This document shows positions 1 to 8,505 of a stretch of 64,000 nt of DNA, in pieces. The DNA is from CAYRFE01 sp964423645 [NCBI: uncultured bacterium] (GTDB lineage Bacteria > Macinerneyibacteriota > Macinerneyibacteria > Macinerneyibacteriales), in the NCBI GenBank assembly GCA_964423645.1, contig CAYRFE010000001.1, forward strand, positions 113,076 through 177,075. Direction: 5' to 3'. The notes below the pieces were generated by a model. It did no database searches and was not told where the DNA came from. It worked only from the letters and a program-made list of their open reading frames with translations. The position numbers were made by a program, and so were the translations under genes. Each line of letters opens with the position of its first letter. Within the stretch, counting starts at the first letter, position 1.

Positions 1-68
1 GCTGAATATGATGAAAAAAAATACTGCACACAGTATCTTACGTATCACGGAACCTTCTTTCTTATACA

Positions 69-86
69 GGCGGGTTTTCACCCGCC
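69..86 (-). terminator. Inverted repeat downstream of the binding-protein gene
   Basis: A 7-bp perfect stem (GGCGGGT / ACCCGCC) with a 4-base loop lies 10 bases after the stop of the minus-strand gene. No run of T follows it on either strand, so it may be a weak terminator or an mRNA-stabilising hairpin rather than a classical intrinsic terminator. Confidence 0.4.
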
Positions 87-95
87 CGCATGGTG

Positions 96-845
96 TCATT
101 TGCCGATCTTTGCGAAATAGTCATTCATGATCTGTTGCACATTGATCTTTTTTAATCCGTCATTATAAATCGTTGTGAGTTTTTGTCCTTCCGGTCCTTT
201 TTTAAAGCAAATATAGAGTTTTTTGTTCTCAAGAGGTTTTGAGTTGAATTGAAGGTCATTTTTATTTGCAGATACCGACGGATCATTTTTCAAAAGGTAA
301 TTCATGACGTTTTTATCGATAACTGCCAGTTTGATACGTTTATTGATCAGTTTTTTCAAGTTGGTGATGTCGTCAACCACTGCTTCAACTTTCAGTTCTT
401 TTTTATCGACTTTTGCATCAAATTCATCGGTATTGACGTACCCGCTTACGGTTCCGATAGTGACCATTTTTAGATCATTTAATGTTGTCCATGCGATCGG
501 ATCATCTTTGCGTTCAACAAATCCCAGCGGTCCTTCACCCATTGGCGCAGAATAGATAAAATCCTTTGCATTATCAGCGGAATAGTATTCCGGGAAGTAG
601 CCTGCAATGCGTGCTTCGGTTTTTGCCATTCCCACTGCACGTTCCCAAGGATAAAATTCAACGGTCAAATCGTACCCCATTGCCTTAAAAGCGGCTTTGG
701 CAACCGCGATGCTGGCGCCTTGGTCAATGAGCGTTTTACCGGAATAGGGAGGCCAGTCCAGAGAGGTGAGCGTTACTTTGTTTTGTGCAACCACGGATCC
801 GAAAAGTGTTGCAATTACACATACTGTTACAAACCACTTTTTCAT
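96..845 (-). CDS. Periplasmic solute-binding protein, SBP family 3 (polar amino-acid type)
   Basis: The 249-residue product begins with a signal peptide (MKKWFVTVCVIATLFGSVVA, cut before QNK) and continues as a family 3 extracellular solute-binding domain, with the typical opening LDWPPYSG and a second-lobe TIGTVSGY segment. Such proteins bind amino acids or similar polar compounds in the periplasm for an ABC importer. No permease or ATPase gene is adjacent, so it may be an orphan receptor or work with a distant transporter. The start at 845 was chosen over longer forms because AAGGAGG lies just upstream and the signal peptide begins there. A sigma-70 promoter precedes it. The ligand cannot be predicted. 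Confidence 0.85.
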   Translation of the reverse strand: MKKWFVTVCVIATLFGSVVAQNKVTLTSLDWPPYSGKTLIDQGASIAVAKAAFKAMGYDLTVEFYPWERAVGMAKTEARIAGYFPEYYSADNAKDFIYSAPMGEGPLGFVERKDDPIAWTTLNDLKMVTIGTVSGYVNTDEFDAKVDKKELKVEAVVDDITNLKKLINKRIKLAVIDKNVMNYLLKNDPSVSANKNDLQFNSKPLENKKLYICFKKGPEGQKLTTIYNDGLKKINVQQIMNDYFAKIGK

Positions 846-870
846 AGTATACCTCCTTGTGTCACTATAT

Positions 871-899
871 AGTATAGAGGTGTTATGAGCATAATTCAA
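871..899 (-). promoter_or_regulatory. Sigma-70 promoter of the binding-protein gene
   Basis: Read on the minus strand: TTGAAT (899-894), a 17-bp spacer and TATACT (876-871). The transcript would start about 20 bases before the ATG and include the AAGGAGG site. Confidence 0.6.
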
Positions 900-943
900 G
901 AAATATTTTTTTATTCGCAGCGTTTCACACGTAATAGTTTCAA

Positions 944-999
944 CCTCCCCAAGCCCTCTTTGCTCAAGAAGAGACAGAATGTATGCATTCAGGGGGGAG
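944..999. repeat. Three-armed inverted-repeat element, copy A
   Basis: CTCCCC (945-950) pairs with GGGGAG (994-999) and encloses two hairpins: CTCTT/AAGAG (956-960 with 969-973) and GAATG-TATG-CATTC (977-990). A second copy with the same architecture is at 57271-57324, and loop and stem bases differ in a way that keeps the pairing. It could be a structured RNA or a palindromic DNA repeat. Confidence 0.55.
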
Positions 1000-1119
1000 C
1001 TAAAAAAGAGCAATATCCGGCATCAAACGATTACATTGTAGCAATTCATCAATTACTCCTACAAAAAATCAATTGTAGTGTCATTTCTCGCCAAAAAATT
1101 CGAAATAACTCACACAACT

Positions 1120-1295
1120 CACCGCCTGAAAGGGTGTGATGGCGCAAAGCGACGGGGCGGTGATATCGAAAATCTGAAATGTATTGTAAACAGAAAGTTA
1201 TGCATCTGCAGCATATTTTTATAGAGACGTGTTTGAGACATGTCTTTTCTATACAGGCATAGCAATGCTACGGTAAGGGCGAGATCACCTCGCCC
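1120..1295. other. Hairpin-rich non-coding stretch between 846 and 1503
   Basis: No convincing gene is present between 846 and 1503. Besides the three-armed element, the stretch holds a long-range stem CACCGCC (1120-1126) with GGCGGTG (1156-1162), a terminator-like hairpin AGACGTGT/ACATGTCT (1225-1245) followed by TTTCT, and a perfect 7-bp stem GGGCGAG/CTCGCCC (1277-1295). The block near 1083-1130 resembles 57170-57215 (a TTCTC-CC, TTCGAAAT, CCGCCTGA series), so part of it is repeated in the window. Confidence 0.4.
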
Positions 1296-1503
1296 ACGAT
1301 AGATACAAAACACCATGAAAAACGGGCGACCACGCGCAAAGTGGCGGAGTGTTTCATTGAGACTATTATGTTGTCGTATTTGGATATTGCTCTCGGTATG
1401 AGTTTGTGATAATCTAAGAAAGCAATAGAATTGACGATTTGTGTAGAAAGGCAGCTAATAGTGTATATATGTTGAACAAGGGTGTATATAGGAGGAAAGT
1501 GGA

Positions 1504-2589
1504 ATGAAAAAAAAATTATATTCCAGCGTAGTGATTATTCTCATGAGTATAGTATGTTCAGTTTCAGTATTTGCACAAATGAAGGAATTTGTAAGGGATT
1601 ATACGTACCAAGCGGGTGAGGATGACAGCAAGCGTTCATCACGAACACGTGCGATCGCTGAAGTTAAACGGGCATTATTGGAAGAATTGGGAACCTATGT
1701 TGAGAGTACTACCGAAGTAGAGAACTATATGCTCACAAAAGATGAAATAACCGCAATTACCGCAGGCATAACCCAGTTGACAATTATTGAAGAGAAATGG
1801 GACGGCCTGACATTTTACATTAAAGCATTGATAAAGGCCGATGGTGATGATGTTGAAAAACGCATCAAAAGTTTGGTTCAAGAACGTTCGAAGATAAAGG
1901 AATTAGAAGATACGATGCTCCGTGAACGTACGGCACTGGAGCAGGCAAAAAAATTACAAGAAGAGTTAAAAGCGGTGAAAGAAGAAAATCAACGTTTAAA
2001 ACTACAAAAAGAATACAATACTCGTATCGACAATTTATCTGCCGAAGATTTTTTACAACAAGGTAATACGGCATATTTCGAAGAAAGATTTACCGATGCG
2101 TTCGCCTTTTATAGCAAAGCGATCATGTTACAACCGAATCATTTTGGTGCTTATTACAGTGCGGGACTTGCGAAATCACGAGCAGGTGATTATAATGCGG
2201 CACTCGAATATTATCAAAAATCACTTGCATTGAATCCTACATATGCCGATACCTATTATAATATCGGAAATGTGTGGTTTTATAAGGGAGATTTTGACAA
2301 CGCCTTGAAGTATTATCTGAAATCGGTCGAGTTGAACCCCGGTGATGCCAGTTCATGGTATAACGCCGGCTCAATGAATGTATGGAAAAAAGAATATAAA
2401 AAAGCCATTCCGTATTTAAAAAAAACCATCGAGCTTGATCCGCGCCATCACGCGGCTTTTTATAATCTCGGATTATGTTACGGAAATCTCGGATATGAAA
2501 AAGAAGGCGTCCAAATGATCAAAGAGGCCGCTCGTTTAGGAAATGACAGTGCGCAGGAACTTATGAAGGAATGGGGTGAGACCTGGTAA
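1504..2589 (+). CDS. Secreted TPR protein with an LPP20/FlgT-like N-terminal domain
   Basis: The 361-residue product has a signal peptide (cut after SVSVFA, about residue 24). Residues about 25-125 resemble LPP20/FlgT-N type domains (the DDSKRSSRTRAIAEVKRALL region). A charged coiled coil follows at about 128-175, then four or five tetratricopeptide repeats at about 182-350, with units such as ADTYYNIGNVWFYKGDFDNA. It is probably a periplasmic scaffold for protein contacts. The FlgT resemblance and the position before the flagellar operon suggest, but do not show, a flagellar or envelope role. The start has a good ribosome site (AGGAGG). It stands alone, separated from flgB by repeats. Confidence 0.75.
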   Translation: MKKKLYSSVVIILMSIVCSVSVFAQMKEFVRDYTYQAGEDDSKRSSRTRAIAEVKRALLEELGTYVESTTEVENYMLTKDEITAITAGITQLTIIEEKWDGLTFYIKALIKADGDDVEKRIKSLVQERSKIKELEDTMLRERTALEQAKKLQEELKAVKEENQRLKLQKEYNTRIDNLSAEDFLQQGNTAYFEERFTDAFAFYSKAIMLQPNHFGAYYSAGLAKSRAGDYNAALEYYQKSLALNPTYADTYYNIGNVWFYKGDFDNALKYYLKSVELNPGDASSWYNAGSMNVWKKEYKKAIPYLKKTIELDPRHHAAFYNLGLCYGNLGYEKEGVQMIKEAARLGNDSAQELMKEWGETW

Positions 2590-2650
2590 AGGGTCTCGAT
2601 GCATAACTATTGAATATTATTAATGGTACATCATGAAATATTTTAATCGT

Positions 2651-2845
2651 AACGGGTCAAATTCCCCGAAGCTTGCTTCGGCTTCACTATTATAATTTTG
2701 TTATTATTAGGGGTGTGGGGACGAAGTCCCCACAATATTAGAAATTAAGCCCCTCCCAAAAAGAAAAGGGAGGGGTTTGGGGTGGGCGAACAAATATAGT
2801 ATTTTTTGGGGAGATACCCCGTAGCTTGCTGCGGGGTAGTTCATT
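2651..2845. repeat. Long palindromic intergenic repeat (about 195 bp), copy 1
   Basis: This is a full-length member of the dispersed family. Its landmarks, in order, are: GGGTCAAATTCCCCGAAGC with a GAAGC-TTGC-TTCGG hairpin, GGGGACGAAGTCCCC (GAA loop), CCCCTCCC pairing with GGGAGGGG, GTTTGGGGTGGGC, and a terminal CCCCGTAGCTTGCTGCGGGG hairpin followed by TAGTTCATT. It is almost identical to 56818-57012. Confidence 0.8.
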
Positions 2846-2848
2846 TCG

Positions 2849-2965
2849 TAACGGGTCAAATTCTCCGAAGCTTGTTTCGGTTTTACTAAGGTAGTTTTCG
2901 TATTATAAGGGGTGTGGGGAGGGCGCACAATGTGATACCTCGTCGCTTGTTGCGTGGTAATTCAT
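2849..2965. repeat. Long palindromic repeat, shortened and diverged copy
   Basis: This directly follows copy 1 and restarts with the same ACGGGTCAAATT head and GAAGC-TTG-TTTCGG hairpin. It lacks the central CCCCTCCC/GGGAGGGG arm and ends with a diverged version of the terminal hairpin (CCTCGTCGCTTGTTGCGTGG) and TAATTCATT. It looks like an internally deleted tandem copy. Confidence 0.6.
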
Positions 2966-3155
2966 TGCTGATTTTCTAAGGATTGTTTCTGACTTCGCAG
3001 ATTTTTTAGGCGGAAAAAATTTCACAGTATTTGGAAAAATAGTTCCGACTTTCGTGGTGTTAAATTCTAACTTGCACAATAATTACAAAATATAATGTAA
3101 AATCTGATGGCACATACCCTGCTTGTATATTCAAAATGAAGGGAGCTCTGATGCT

Positions 3156-3539
3156 ATGCAAATTTTTAATAATGAAACAATACCGCTTATGAAATCAGCG
3201 CTTAAAGCGTATAATTTACGTCAAACCGCTGTCGCCAATAATATTGCCAATGCAACGACACCGGGATATCAGCGCAAAGATGTTATTTTTGAAGAAAAAT
3301 TACAGGATGCGGTCAATGATTTAAAAAACACCGTGAATCAGCACGTCTTTGTTGACGGCGACGCGGTGCAGCCGGAGCTTGTCAATGATCCCCACACTGC
3401 ATTGGTGAATGGGTATAATAATGTTGATATCGATAAAGAAATGGCATATGAGGCTGAAAACTCTCTCAAATATCAAGCAGTCGTGCAAGCGTTGATCCAA
3501 AAATACCGCATCGTCAGTGATGCGATCAGAGGACGGTGA
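3156..3539 (+). CDS. flgB: Flagellar basal-body rod protein FlgB
   Basis: The 127-residue product is a proximal-rod protein of the flagellar basal body. The N-terminal rod motif is visible (AVANNIANATTPGYQRKDV), and the C-terminal heptad helix (YQAVVQALIQKYRIVSDAIRG) is complete. It is the first gene of the flagellar operon, as in Borrelia and Treponema. The start at 3156 was preferred for family length, with GGGAG about 10 bases upstream. A TATAAT at 3091-3096 could be the -10 of the operon promoter, but no good -35 is at the right distance. It is followed immediately by flgC. Confidence 0.95.
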   Translation: MQIFNNETIPLMKSALKAYNLRQTAVANNIANATTPGYQRKDVIFEEKLQDAVNDLKNTVNQHVFVDGDAVQPELVNDPHTALVNGYNNVDIDKEMAYEAENSLKYQAVVQALIQKYRIVSDAIRGR

Positions 3540-3544
3540 CATCG

Positions 3545-4072
3545 ATGAGAATCAATGATACGATCCTTGGCGCTTTGCGTATCAGTGCAAGCGGATTGTC
3601 GGCGCAGCGAACACGTATGAATGTAATCTCGCAAAACATTGCCAATGCCGATACTACTCGGACAGAAGAAGGCGGACCGTACCGCCGTTTTGAAGTAGTG
3701 TTGGCTTCTAAGAAGAATGACGGCTGTACTCAATGCGGTGATGAAAGCGTATCAGAATCCGTGTCATTGGTGAAAACGGATACCGCTCATCTCAATTCAT
3801 TGAAAAATGACGACAACAGCACGCAAGATTCGACATTAAAAGGGGTGCAGGTTGCGGACGTACAACCGGATGAGAAGACGCCGTTTCGTGTGATTTATGA
3901 TCCTTCACATCCTGATGCTGATGCAGACGGATATGTCACGATGCCGAATGTGAATGTCGTGCAGGAAATGGTTGATATGATCTCTGCGACACGTGCATAT
4001 GAGGCGAACGTTACCGTTATGAAAAACACCAAGCTTATGTTTAATCGTGCATTAGATATCGGAAGAGGATAG
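3545..4072 (+). CDS. flgC: Flagellar basal-body rod protein FlgC
   Basis: The 175-residue proximal-rod subunit has an N-terminal rod motif (SGLSAQRTRMNVISQNIANA) and a C-terminal helix with ATRAYEANVTVMKNTKLM, the normal FlgC ending. It is slightly longer than the roughly 150-residue enteric proteins. A GTG at 3536 would overlap flgB, but AGAGGA is too close to it. The ATG at 3545 has AGAGGA 11 bases upstream and is preferred. Confidence 0.95.
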   Translation: MRINDTILGALRISASGLSAQRTRMNVISQNIANADTTRTEEGGPYRRFEVVLASKKNDGCTQCGDESVSESVSLVKTDTAHLNSLKNDDNSTQDSTLKGVQVADVQPDEKTPFRVIYDPSHPDADADGYVTMPNVNVVQEMVDMISATRAYEANVTVMKNTKLMFNRALDIGRG

Positions 4073-4083
4073 GAGGATAGGCA

Positions 4084-4380
4084 ATGATGATTAATAAAGT
4101 TACCGGCGCATACAAGCCCCTTCCCGGCATTCAGACGGTAAATCCCGAGAAAAAGACGGAGGAATTCTCGTCACTTTTGAAAGGGTATATTTCTGATGTC
4201 AATGATATGCAGTTCAAAGCAGATGAAAAGATCCAAAGTTTTGTTACAGGGAAGATCACAAGTGTTGATGAAGTTATGACGACGGTTCAAGAAGCCAATA
4301 TGGCATTTCAGTTGTTATTGCAAATCCGAAATAAATTAGTGGATGCGTATCAAGAAGTTATGAGAACACCTGTCGGTTGA
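4084..4380 (+). CDS. fliE: Flagellar hook-basal body complex protein FliE
   Basis: The 98-residue product joins the MS ring to the rod. The family signature is in the C-terminal half: VDEVMTTVQEANMAFQLLLQ followed by IRNKLVDAYQEVMRTPVG, where the RNKLVDAYQEIMRMPV ending is typical. Two adjacent ATG codons (4084, 4087) are possible starts behind AGGAGG. It sits between flgC and fliF as in the spirochaete operon. Confidence 0.95.
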   Translation: MMINKVTGAYKPLPGIQTVNPEKKTEEFSSLLKGYISDVNDMQFKADEKIQSFVTGKITSVDEVMTTVQEANMAFQLLLQIRNKLVDAYQEVMRTPVG

Positions 4381-4402
4381 TGCAGAAAAGGGGGACTGAT
4401 GT

Positions 4403-6001
4403 ATGTATGATTTTTTGAAAAAAATGTATGACACATGGACGGGAATGACACTCAACAGTCGTGCGACCATTATCATGGCAATAGTCGGAATGGTTGCGGC
4501 ATTGATCGTTGTGACTGCTCTCGTCGGCAGACCAAATTACAAAGTGTTGTATGCCAATATTGATGAAGCGTCTGCCGCGAAAATTACTGAAGAATTACGT
4601 GCATCAAATATTCAGTATAAACTTGATCATGGCGGGCGTACTATTCTTGTGCCTGAAGATGTGGTGTATCAGTCACGTTTGAACATAGCGGGCAAGAATA
4701 TGCTCACAAAGGGTGTCGGGTATGAGATTTTTGACCGTACAAATCTCGGCATGACTGAATTTGTGCAAAAAGTGAATTATGTTCGTGCGCTTGAAGGGGA
4801 ATTGGTGCGAACGATTGAGTCACTTGAAGAGGTCAACAGTGCACGCGTGCATCTTACTATCCCTGAAGATAAGCTGTTTACCGAAGATCAAACAAAACCA
4901 AAAGCATCGGTTATGCTCAATCTGAACGGGGCGCTGAACCCGCGTGCCGTCGAAGGAATCCTTAATTTGATCGCCGGCAGCGTTGACGGATTAACTCCCA
5001 ATAATGTGGTGATCGTCGATAATATGGGTAATTATTTGGGTCGAGGAGACAGCGATGATATGTGGTCATTGAGCAATAAGCAATTATCCATAAAAAAAGA
5101 GATCGAAGATTATTTAATGAAGAAAGCACAGTCAATGATCGTGAGTGTGTTCGGATATGGAAATGCTATTTTGAAAGTTGATACGCAACTTGATTTTTCA
5201 AAGATTGAAAAAACAATGGAGCAATTTGATCCTAAAGGGCAAGTTATTCGCAGTGAGAGTTCGACGGGAAAAGACTGTACGAATGCTGACGGATCAACCG
5301 TGACCGATGAATCCAGCACGACAAATTATGAAATATCGAAGACCATAGAGCATTTGGTTGATAATAATCAAGGAACAATCACGAAAATGATGGTATCGGT
5401 CATCCTTAACGGAACATATACGCAAGATGATCAGGGGCAAATGCAGTATGCACCGGTTCCGGATGAGGATATCGTAAAAGTACGTAATATCGTTGCAAAT
5501 GCAGTGGGATTTGATGCGGCACGCGGGGATCTCTTATCGGTAGAAAATATTGCATTCAGAAATCAGGATACCGTTACCGTTTCCCGTAAATCTTCTGTAT
5601 CAAGCGCTGCAAGCGGTTTTTTGACCGCATATTCGGGAAAGATTTTAACGATTATCATGCTTGTTATTATTTTCTTTATCATGTTCAAATCACTTAAGGC
5701 GATTATGTCGGTCATGCAGGTGCGGGCGGGCGAGGAGGCCGGCAGAATACGTATCGAACACTCGCTGAATGCCGTAGCAGAACGTGAAGCGGAGTTAAGA
5801 CGGCTGGAAACAGAAATGGCAAGCAGACCGACTCGTAAAGATCGAATCCGTGAAGAAATGTTAAAAAATCCTTTAGATGAAAAAGAATTATCGCCGGATG
5901 AAATTGAGTTTATGAAAAAAATGGATTATGTGAAGAAATTTTCTGATGAAAATGCTGATTCAGCCGCCAATATTATTAAATCGTGGTTAGCGGAGGGTTA
6001 A
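4403..6001 (+). CDS. fliF: Flagellar MS-ring protein FliF
   Basis: The 532-residue inner-membrane ring protein has a first membrane segment at about 22-42, the periplasmic YscJ/FliF ring-building region (NYKVLYANIDEASAAKI onward) and a second membrane segment at about 412-430. A cytoplasmic tail ends in NIIKSWLAEG, which matches the usual FliF C-terminus that docks FliG. The C-terminus is therefore intact even though fliG, which normally follows, is absent here. fliH follows with a gap of 2 bases. Confidence 0.95.
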   Translation: MYDFLKKMYDTWTGMTLNSRATIIMAIVGMVAALIVVTALVGRPNYKVLYANIDEASAAKITEELRASNIQYKLDHGGRTILVPEDVVYQSRLNIAGKNMLTKGVGYEIFDRTNLGMTEFVQKVNYVRALEGELVRTIESLEEVNSARVHLTIPEDKLFTEDQTKPKASVMLNLNGALNPRAVEGILNLIAGSVDGLTPNNVVIVDNMGNYLGRGDSDDMWSLSNKQLSIKKEIEDYLMKKAQSMIVSVFGYGNAILKVDTQLDFSKIEKTMEQFDPKGQVIRSESSTGKDCTNADGSTVTDESSTTNYEISKTIEHLVDNNQGTITKMMVSVILNGTYTQDDQGQMQYAPVPDEDIVKVRNIVANAVGFDAARGDLLSVENIAFRNQDTVTVSRKSSVSSAASGFLTAYSGKILTIIMLVIIFFIMFKSLKAIMSVMQVRAGEEAGRIRIEHSLNAVAEREAELRRLETEMASRPTRKDRIREEMLKNPLDEKELSPDEIEFMKKMDYVKKFSDENADSAANIIKSWLAEG

Positions 6002-6003
6002 GT

Positions 6004-6729
6004 ATGATAATCAAACAAGGACATGCACGTGAAAACGGAGTGTTCTTGATAACGGAAAACTCATATGAGGAACATCGAAACGCTCCTTTTCAACAAGATG
6101 GTGTAATGCGTATCGACCCGGCACTCTATACACAGGGGCCAGAACAATTGGCGCATTTTCGCCAAGAAAAGAATTTGTCGCCCGAGCAAGAAGCATATGA
6201 ACGGGGTTTAAACGAAGGTTATCAAAAAGGTCTGCAAGAGGAACGAGCGCGATGGACGCATGAATTTAATGAGCGTGAGCGTGATTGCCTTGAACTTGCT
6301 ACTCGTTTAGAAACATGGTGCATGAATCTTGAGCGGGATAAGCAATTATTCTTTCGTGAGACGACGTCGGGACTATTGAATACCGTAATGGCTATTGCCG
6401 AAACTATCATTGGTGAGACCGCAAAGGGCTCAGTGAAAGCAGTGGAGTTCGTGCTCGAAAAAGCATTTGAAAAAGTGCACGAAAAAACGGTGAATACAAT
6501 TCGTATTCATCCCAATGATCGTGCTCGTTTGGTTGCGTATAATCCTGAGATAGTGACACGCATACAAGAAATCCCGAGTATTGAGTGGCAAGATGATCCT
6601 GCGCTTGCAGAAGGCAGTATACAGCTGGTTACTGATACCGGTCTTATTGATGCATCCATTAAAGCTCAAATGCGTGAAGTGCATGATTATATGAGCAAAA
6701 TTCGGGAAAGTGAAGGCTATGACGATTAA
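6004..6729 (+). CDS. fliH: Flagellar export-ATPase regulator FliH
   Basis: The 241-residue product has a Gln/Glu-rich N-terminal half with a GLNEGYQKGLQEERARW segment of the GxxxG type, and a C-terminal FliH/HrpE-like domain (ETIIGETAKGSVKAVEFVLE, then RIHPNDRARL). It forms the stator-like stalk of the flagellar type III export ATPase. The ATG at 6004 is preceded by GGAGGG, so it is preferred over an upstream in-frame codon inside fliF. The last 11 bases overlap fliI. Confidence 0.9.
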   Translation: MIIKQGHARENGVFLITENSYEEHRNAPFQQDGVMRIDPALYTQGPEQLAHFRQEKNLSPEQEAYERGLNEGYQKGLQEERARWTHEFNERERDCLELATRLETWCMNLERDKQLFFRETTSGLLNTVMAIAETIIGETAKGSVKAVEFVLEKAFEKVHEKTVNTIRIHPNDRARLVAYNPEIVTRIQEIPSIEWQDDPALAEGSIQLVTDTGLIDASIKAQMREVHDYMSKIRESEGYDD

Positions 6730-8053
6730 TTTTGATATAATCGCAGAAGGTATTCGCAATCTTAATACCATACAGTGCTCAGGTACAATTGAGCGTATTA
6801 CCGGATTATTGGTGGAAAGCCACGGACCGGCTGTCGTGATCGGCGAACTGTGTAAGATTTATCGTGCCGATGGCGAATCGGTATCTGCAGAAGTTGTGGG
6901 TATGCGTGGAGATGCGGTGCAACTTATGGTCCTAGGTGATATGCTCGGTCTTGGAAGAGGGGATCGTGTGGTGGGGACCGGATCACGGCTGGGAGTCGCT
7001 GTCGGAAACGGTGTATTAGGGCGTGTGGTCAACGGGTTGGGTAATCCGATTGACGGCAAAGGAATTATCGCTGAAACATCACATTATCAAGTATATAACG
7101 ACCCTCCGCATCCGTTGACTCGAGAACGTATCCGTGAATCGGTGTCTACTGGTATACGTGCCATTGACGGATGTTTAACGATAGGAAAAGGTCAAAGAAT
7201 GGGTATTTTTGCAGGTTCGGGTGTGGGAAAAAGCACGACACTGGGCATGATCGCCCGAAACACATCTGCATCAATTAATGTCATTGCATTGGTCGGCGAG
7301 CGCGGCAGAGAAGTTCGAGAGTTCATTGAGCGAGACCTTGGAGAGGAAGCGCTCGCACGCAGTGTTGTCGTCGTGGCGACATCGGATCGACCTGCGATGG
7401 AACGTATAAAGGCGGTCTATACTGCATTTACGATTGCAGAGTATTTTAGGGATCAGGGAATGGATGTTATGTTGATGATGGATTCAATAACACGATTTGC
7501 GATGGCCCAAAGAGAGGTCGGATTATCTATCGGCGAACCGCCGTCTACGAAGGGATATACACCGTCTGTGTTCTCGCTCATGCCAAAACTTCTGGAGCGT
7601 GCAGGAATGTCGACGAAAGGATCAATTACCGGACTTTTCACGATACTTGTTGAAAATGATGATATGAATGATCCGATTGGCGATACTGCGCGTGCGATTC
7701 TTGACGGTCATGTTGTTCTTACTCGTCAACTCGCAGCGCGAGGACATTATCCGCCGATTGATATTATGGAGAGTGTGTCTCGTGTCATGCCGGATGTGGT
7801 TACAGAAAAACATCGCAAAGCTGCATCAAAATTCAAAGAGTTGATATCGGTGTATGATGAAGCGGAAGATCTCATAAATATCGGTGCATATGTAAAAGGG
7901 AGTAATCCGATGATTGACCGATCGGTAAAATATCATGCCGATATCATTTCCTTTTTGCGACAAGACATCATGGAGTCTGCACCGTTTCGTGAAACAATTG
8001 TGCGTATGGAGCAATTGTATGATCGAGTTGTCGCGGATGAGAAGGTGCTGTAG
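6719..8053 (+). CDS. fliI: Flagellum-specific export ATPase FliI
   Basis: The 444-residue rotary-type ATPase powers flagellar type III export. The Walker A motif GSGVGKST is at residues 166-173, the Walker B region DVMLMMDSITRFA near 245-257, and FliI-type GEPPSTKGYTPSVFS follows. The length is normal. The ATG at 6719 lies 9 bases after GGGAAAG and overlaps the fliH end. A GTG at 6710 would add three residues but has no ribosome site at proper distance. Confidence 0.97.
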   Translation: MTINFDIIAEGIRNLNTIQCSGTIERITGLLVESHGPAVVIGELCKIYRADGESVSAEVVGMRGDAVQLMVLGDMLGLGRGDRVVGTGSRLGVAVGNGVLGRVVNGLGNPIDGKGIIAETSHYQVYNDPPHPLTRERIRESVSTGIRAIDGCLTIGKGQRMGIFAGSGVGKSTTLGMIARNTSASINVIALVGERGREVREFIERDLGEEALARSVVVVATSDRPAMERIKAVYTAFTIAEYFRDQGMDVMLMMDSITRFAMAQREVGLSIGEPPSTKGYTPSVFSLMPKLLERAGMSTKGSITGLFTILVENDDMNDPIGDTARAILDGHVVLTRQLAARGHYPPIDIMESVSRVMPDVVTEKHRKAASKFKELISVYDEAEDLINIGAYVKGSNPMIDRSVKYHADIISFLRQDIMESAPFRETIVRMEQLYDRVVADEKVL

Positions 8054-8055
8054 AT

Positions 8056-8505
8056 ATGGCAAAAAAATTCATATTTCCTTATGAGCGAGTACTTGAATAT
8101 ACGTCACAGATGACGGATATGAAGAAAATCGAATTTGCATTGGCGCGAAAAGAATATTTATTGGCACTTCAAAAAAAAGAAGAATTGGAACGTTCGGTAG
8201 TGCTTACACGCGAAGGGAAGCGAGATATGTTGAAAGAACGGTGTGTGCCTGACATGCTTCGAGTTTTTGATGCGTATATCGACAAATTGATTTCTGATAT
8301 TGATAATCAAGAAACCGTTATACACGAAAAAGAAGCGTTGATGGAACAAGCCCGTGTTGCGTATATTGAATGGCGAAAAAAGAAAAAAAGCCTTGAGCTT
8401 CTCAGGGAAAACGCTGTAACGTCTCATCGAAAAGAAGTTTCTGATGAAGAACAAAAAAATAATGATGAAGCGGCGATCATGCGACACAGGAGGCGTGAAC
8501 GATGA
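8056..8505 (+). CDS. fliJ: Flagellar export chaperone FliJ (FlbA)
   Basis: The 149-residue, strongly charged and almost wholly helical coiled-coil protein sits directly after fliI, the position of FliJ (called FlbA in Borrelia). FliJ is the central stalk of the FliI ring and escorts export substrates. Sequence conservation in this family is low, so the call rests on coiled-coil character, length and position. Its stop overlaps the next start by 4 bases (ATGA), suggesting translational coupling. Confidence 0.85.
   Translation: MAKKFIFPYERVLEYTSQMTDMKKIEFALARKEYLLALQKKEELERSVVLTREGKRDMLKERCVPDMLRVFDAYIDKLISDIDNQETVIHEKEALMEQARVAYIEWRKKKKSLELLRENAVTSHRKEVSDEEQKNNDEAAIMRHRRRER

Noticed and set aside
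885-1139. Open frame of 84 codons on plus
   Set aside because: It covers the three-armed repeat and other hairpins, has no ribosome site and no protein-like composition.
3066-3096. Sigma-28 or sigma-54 promoter before flgB
   Set aside because: Neither TAAA-N15-GCCGATAA nor TGGCAC-N5-TTGCA is found; only a TATAAT without a well-placed -35 box.
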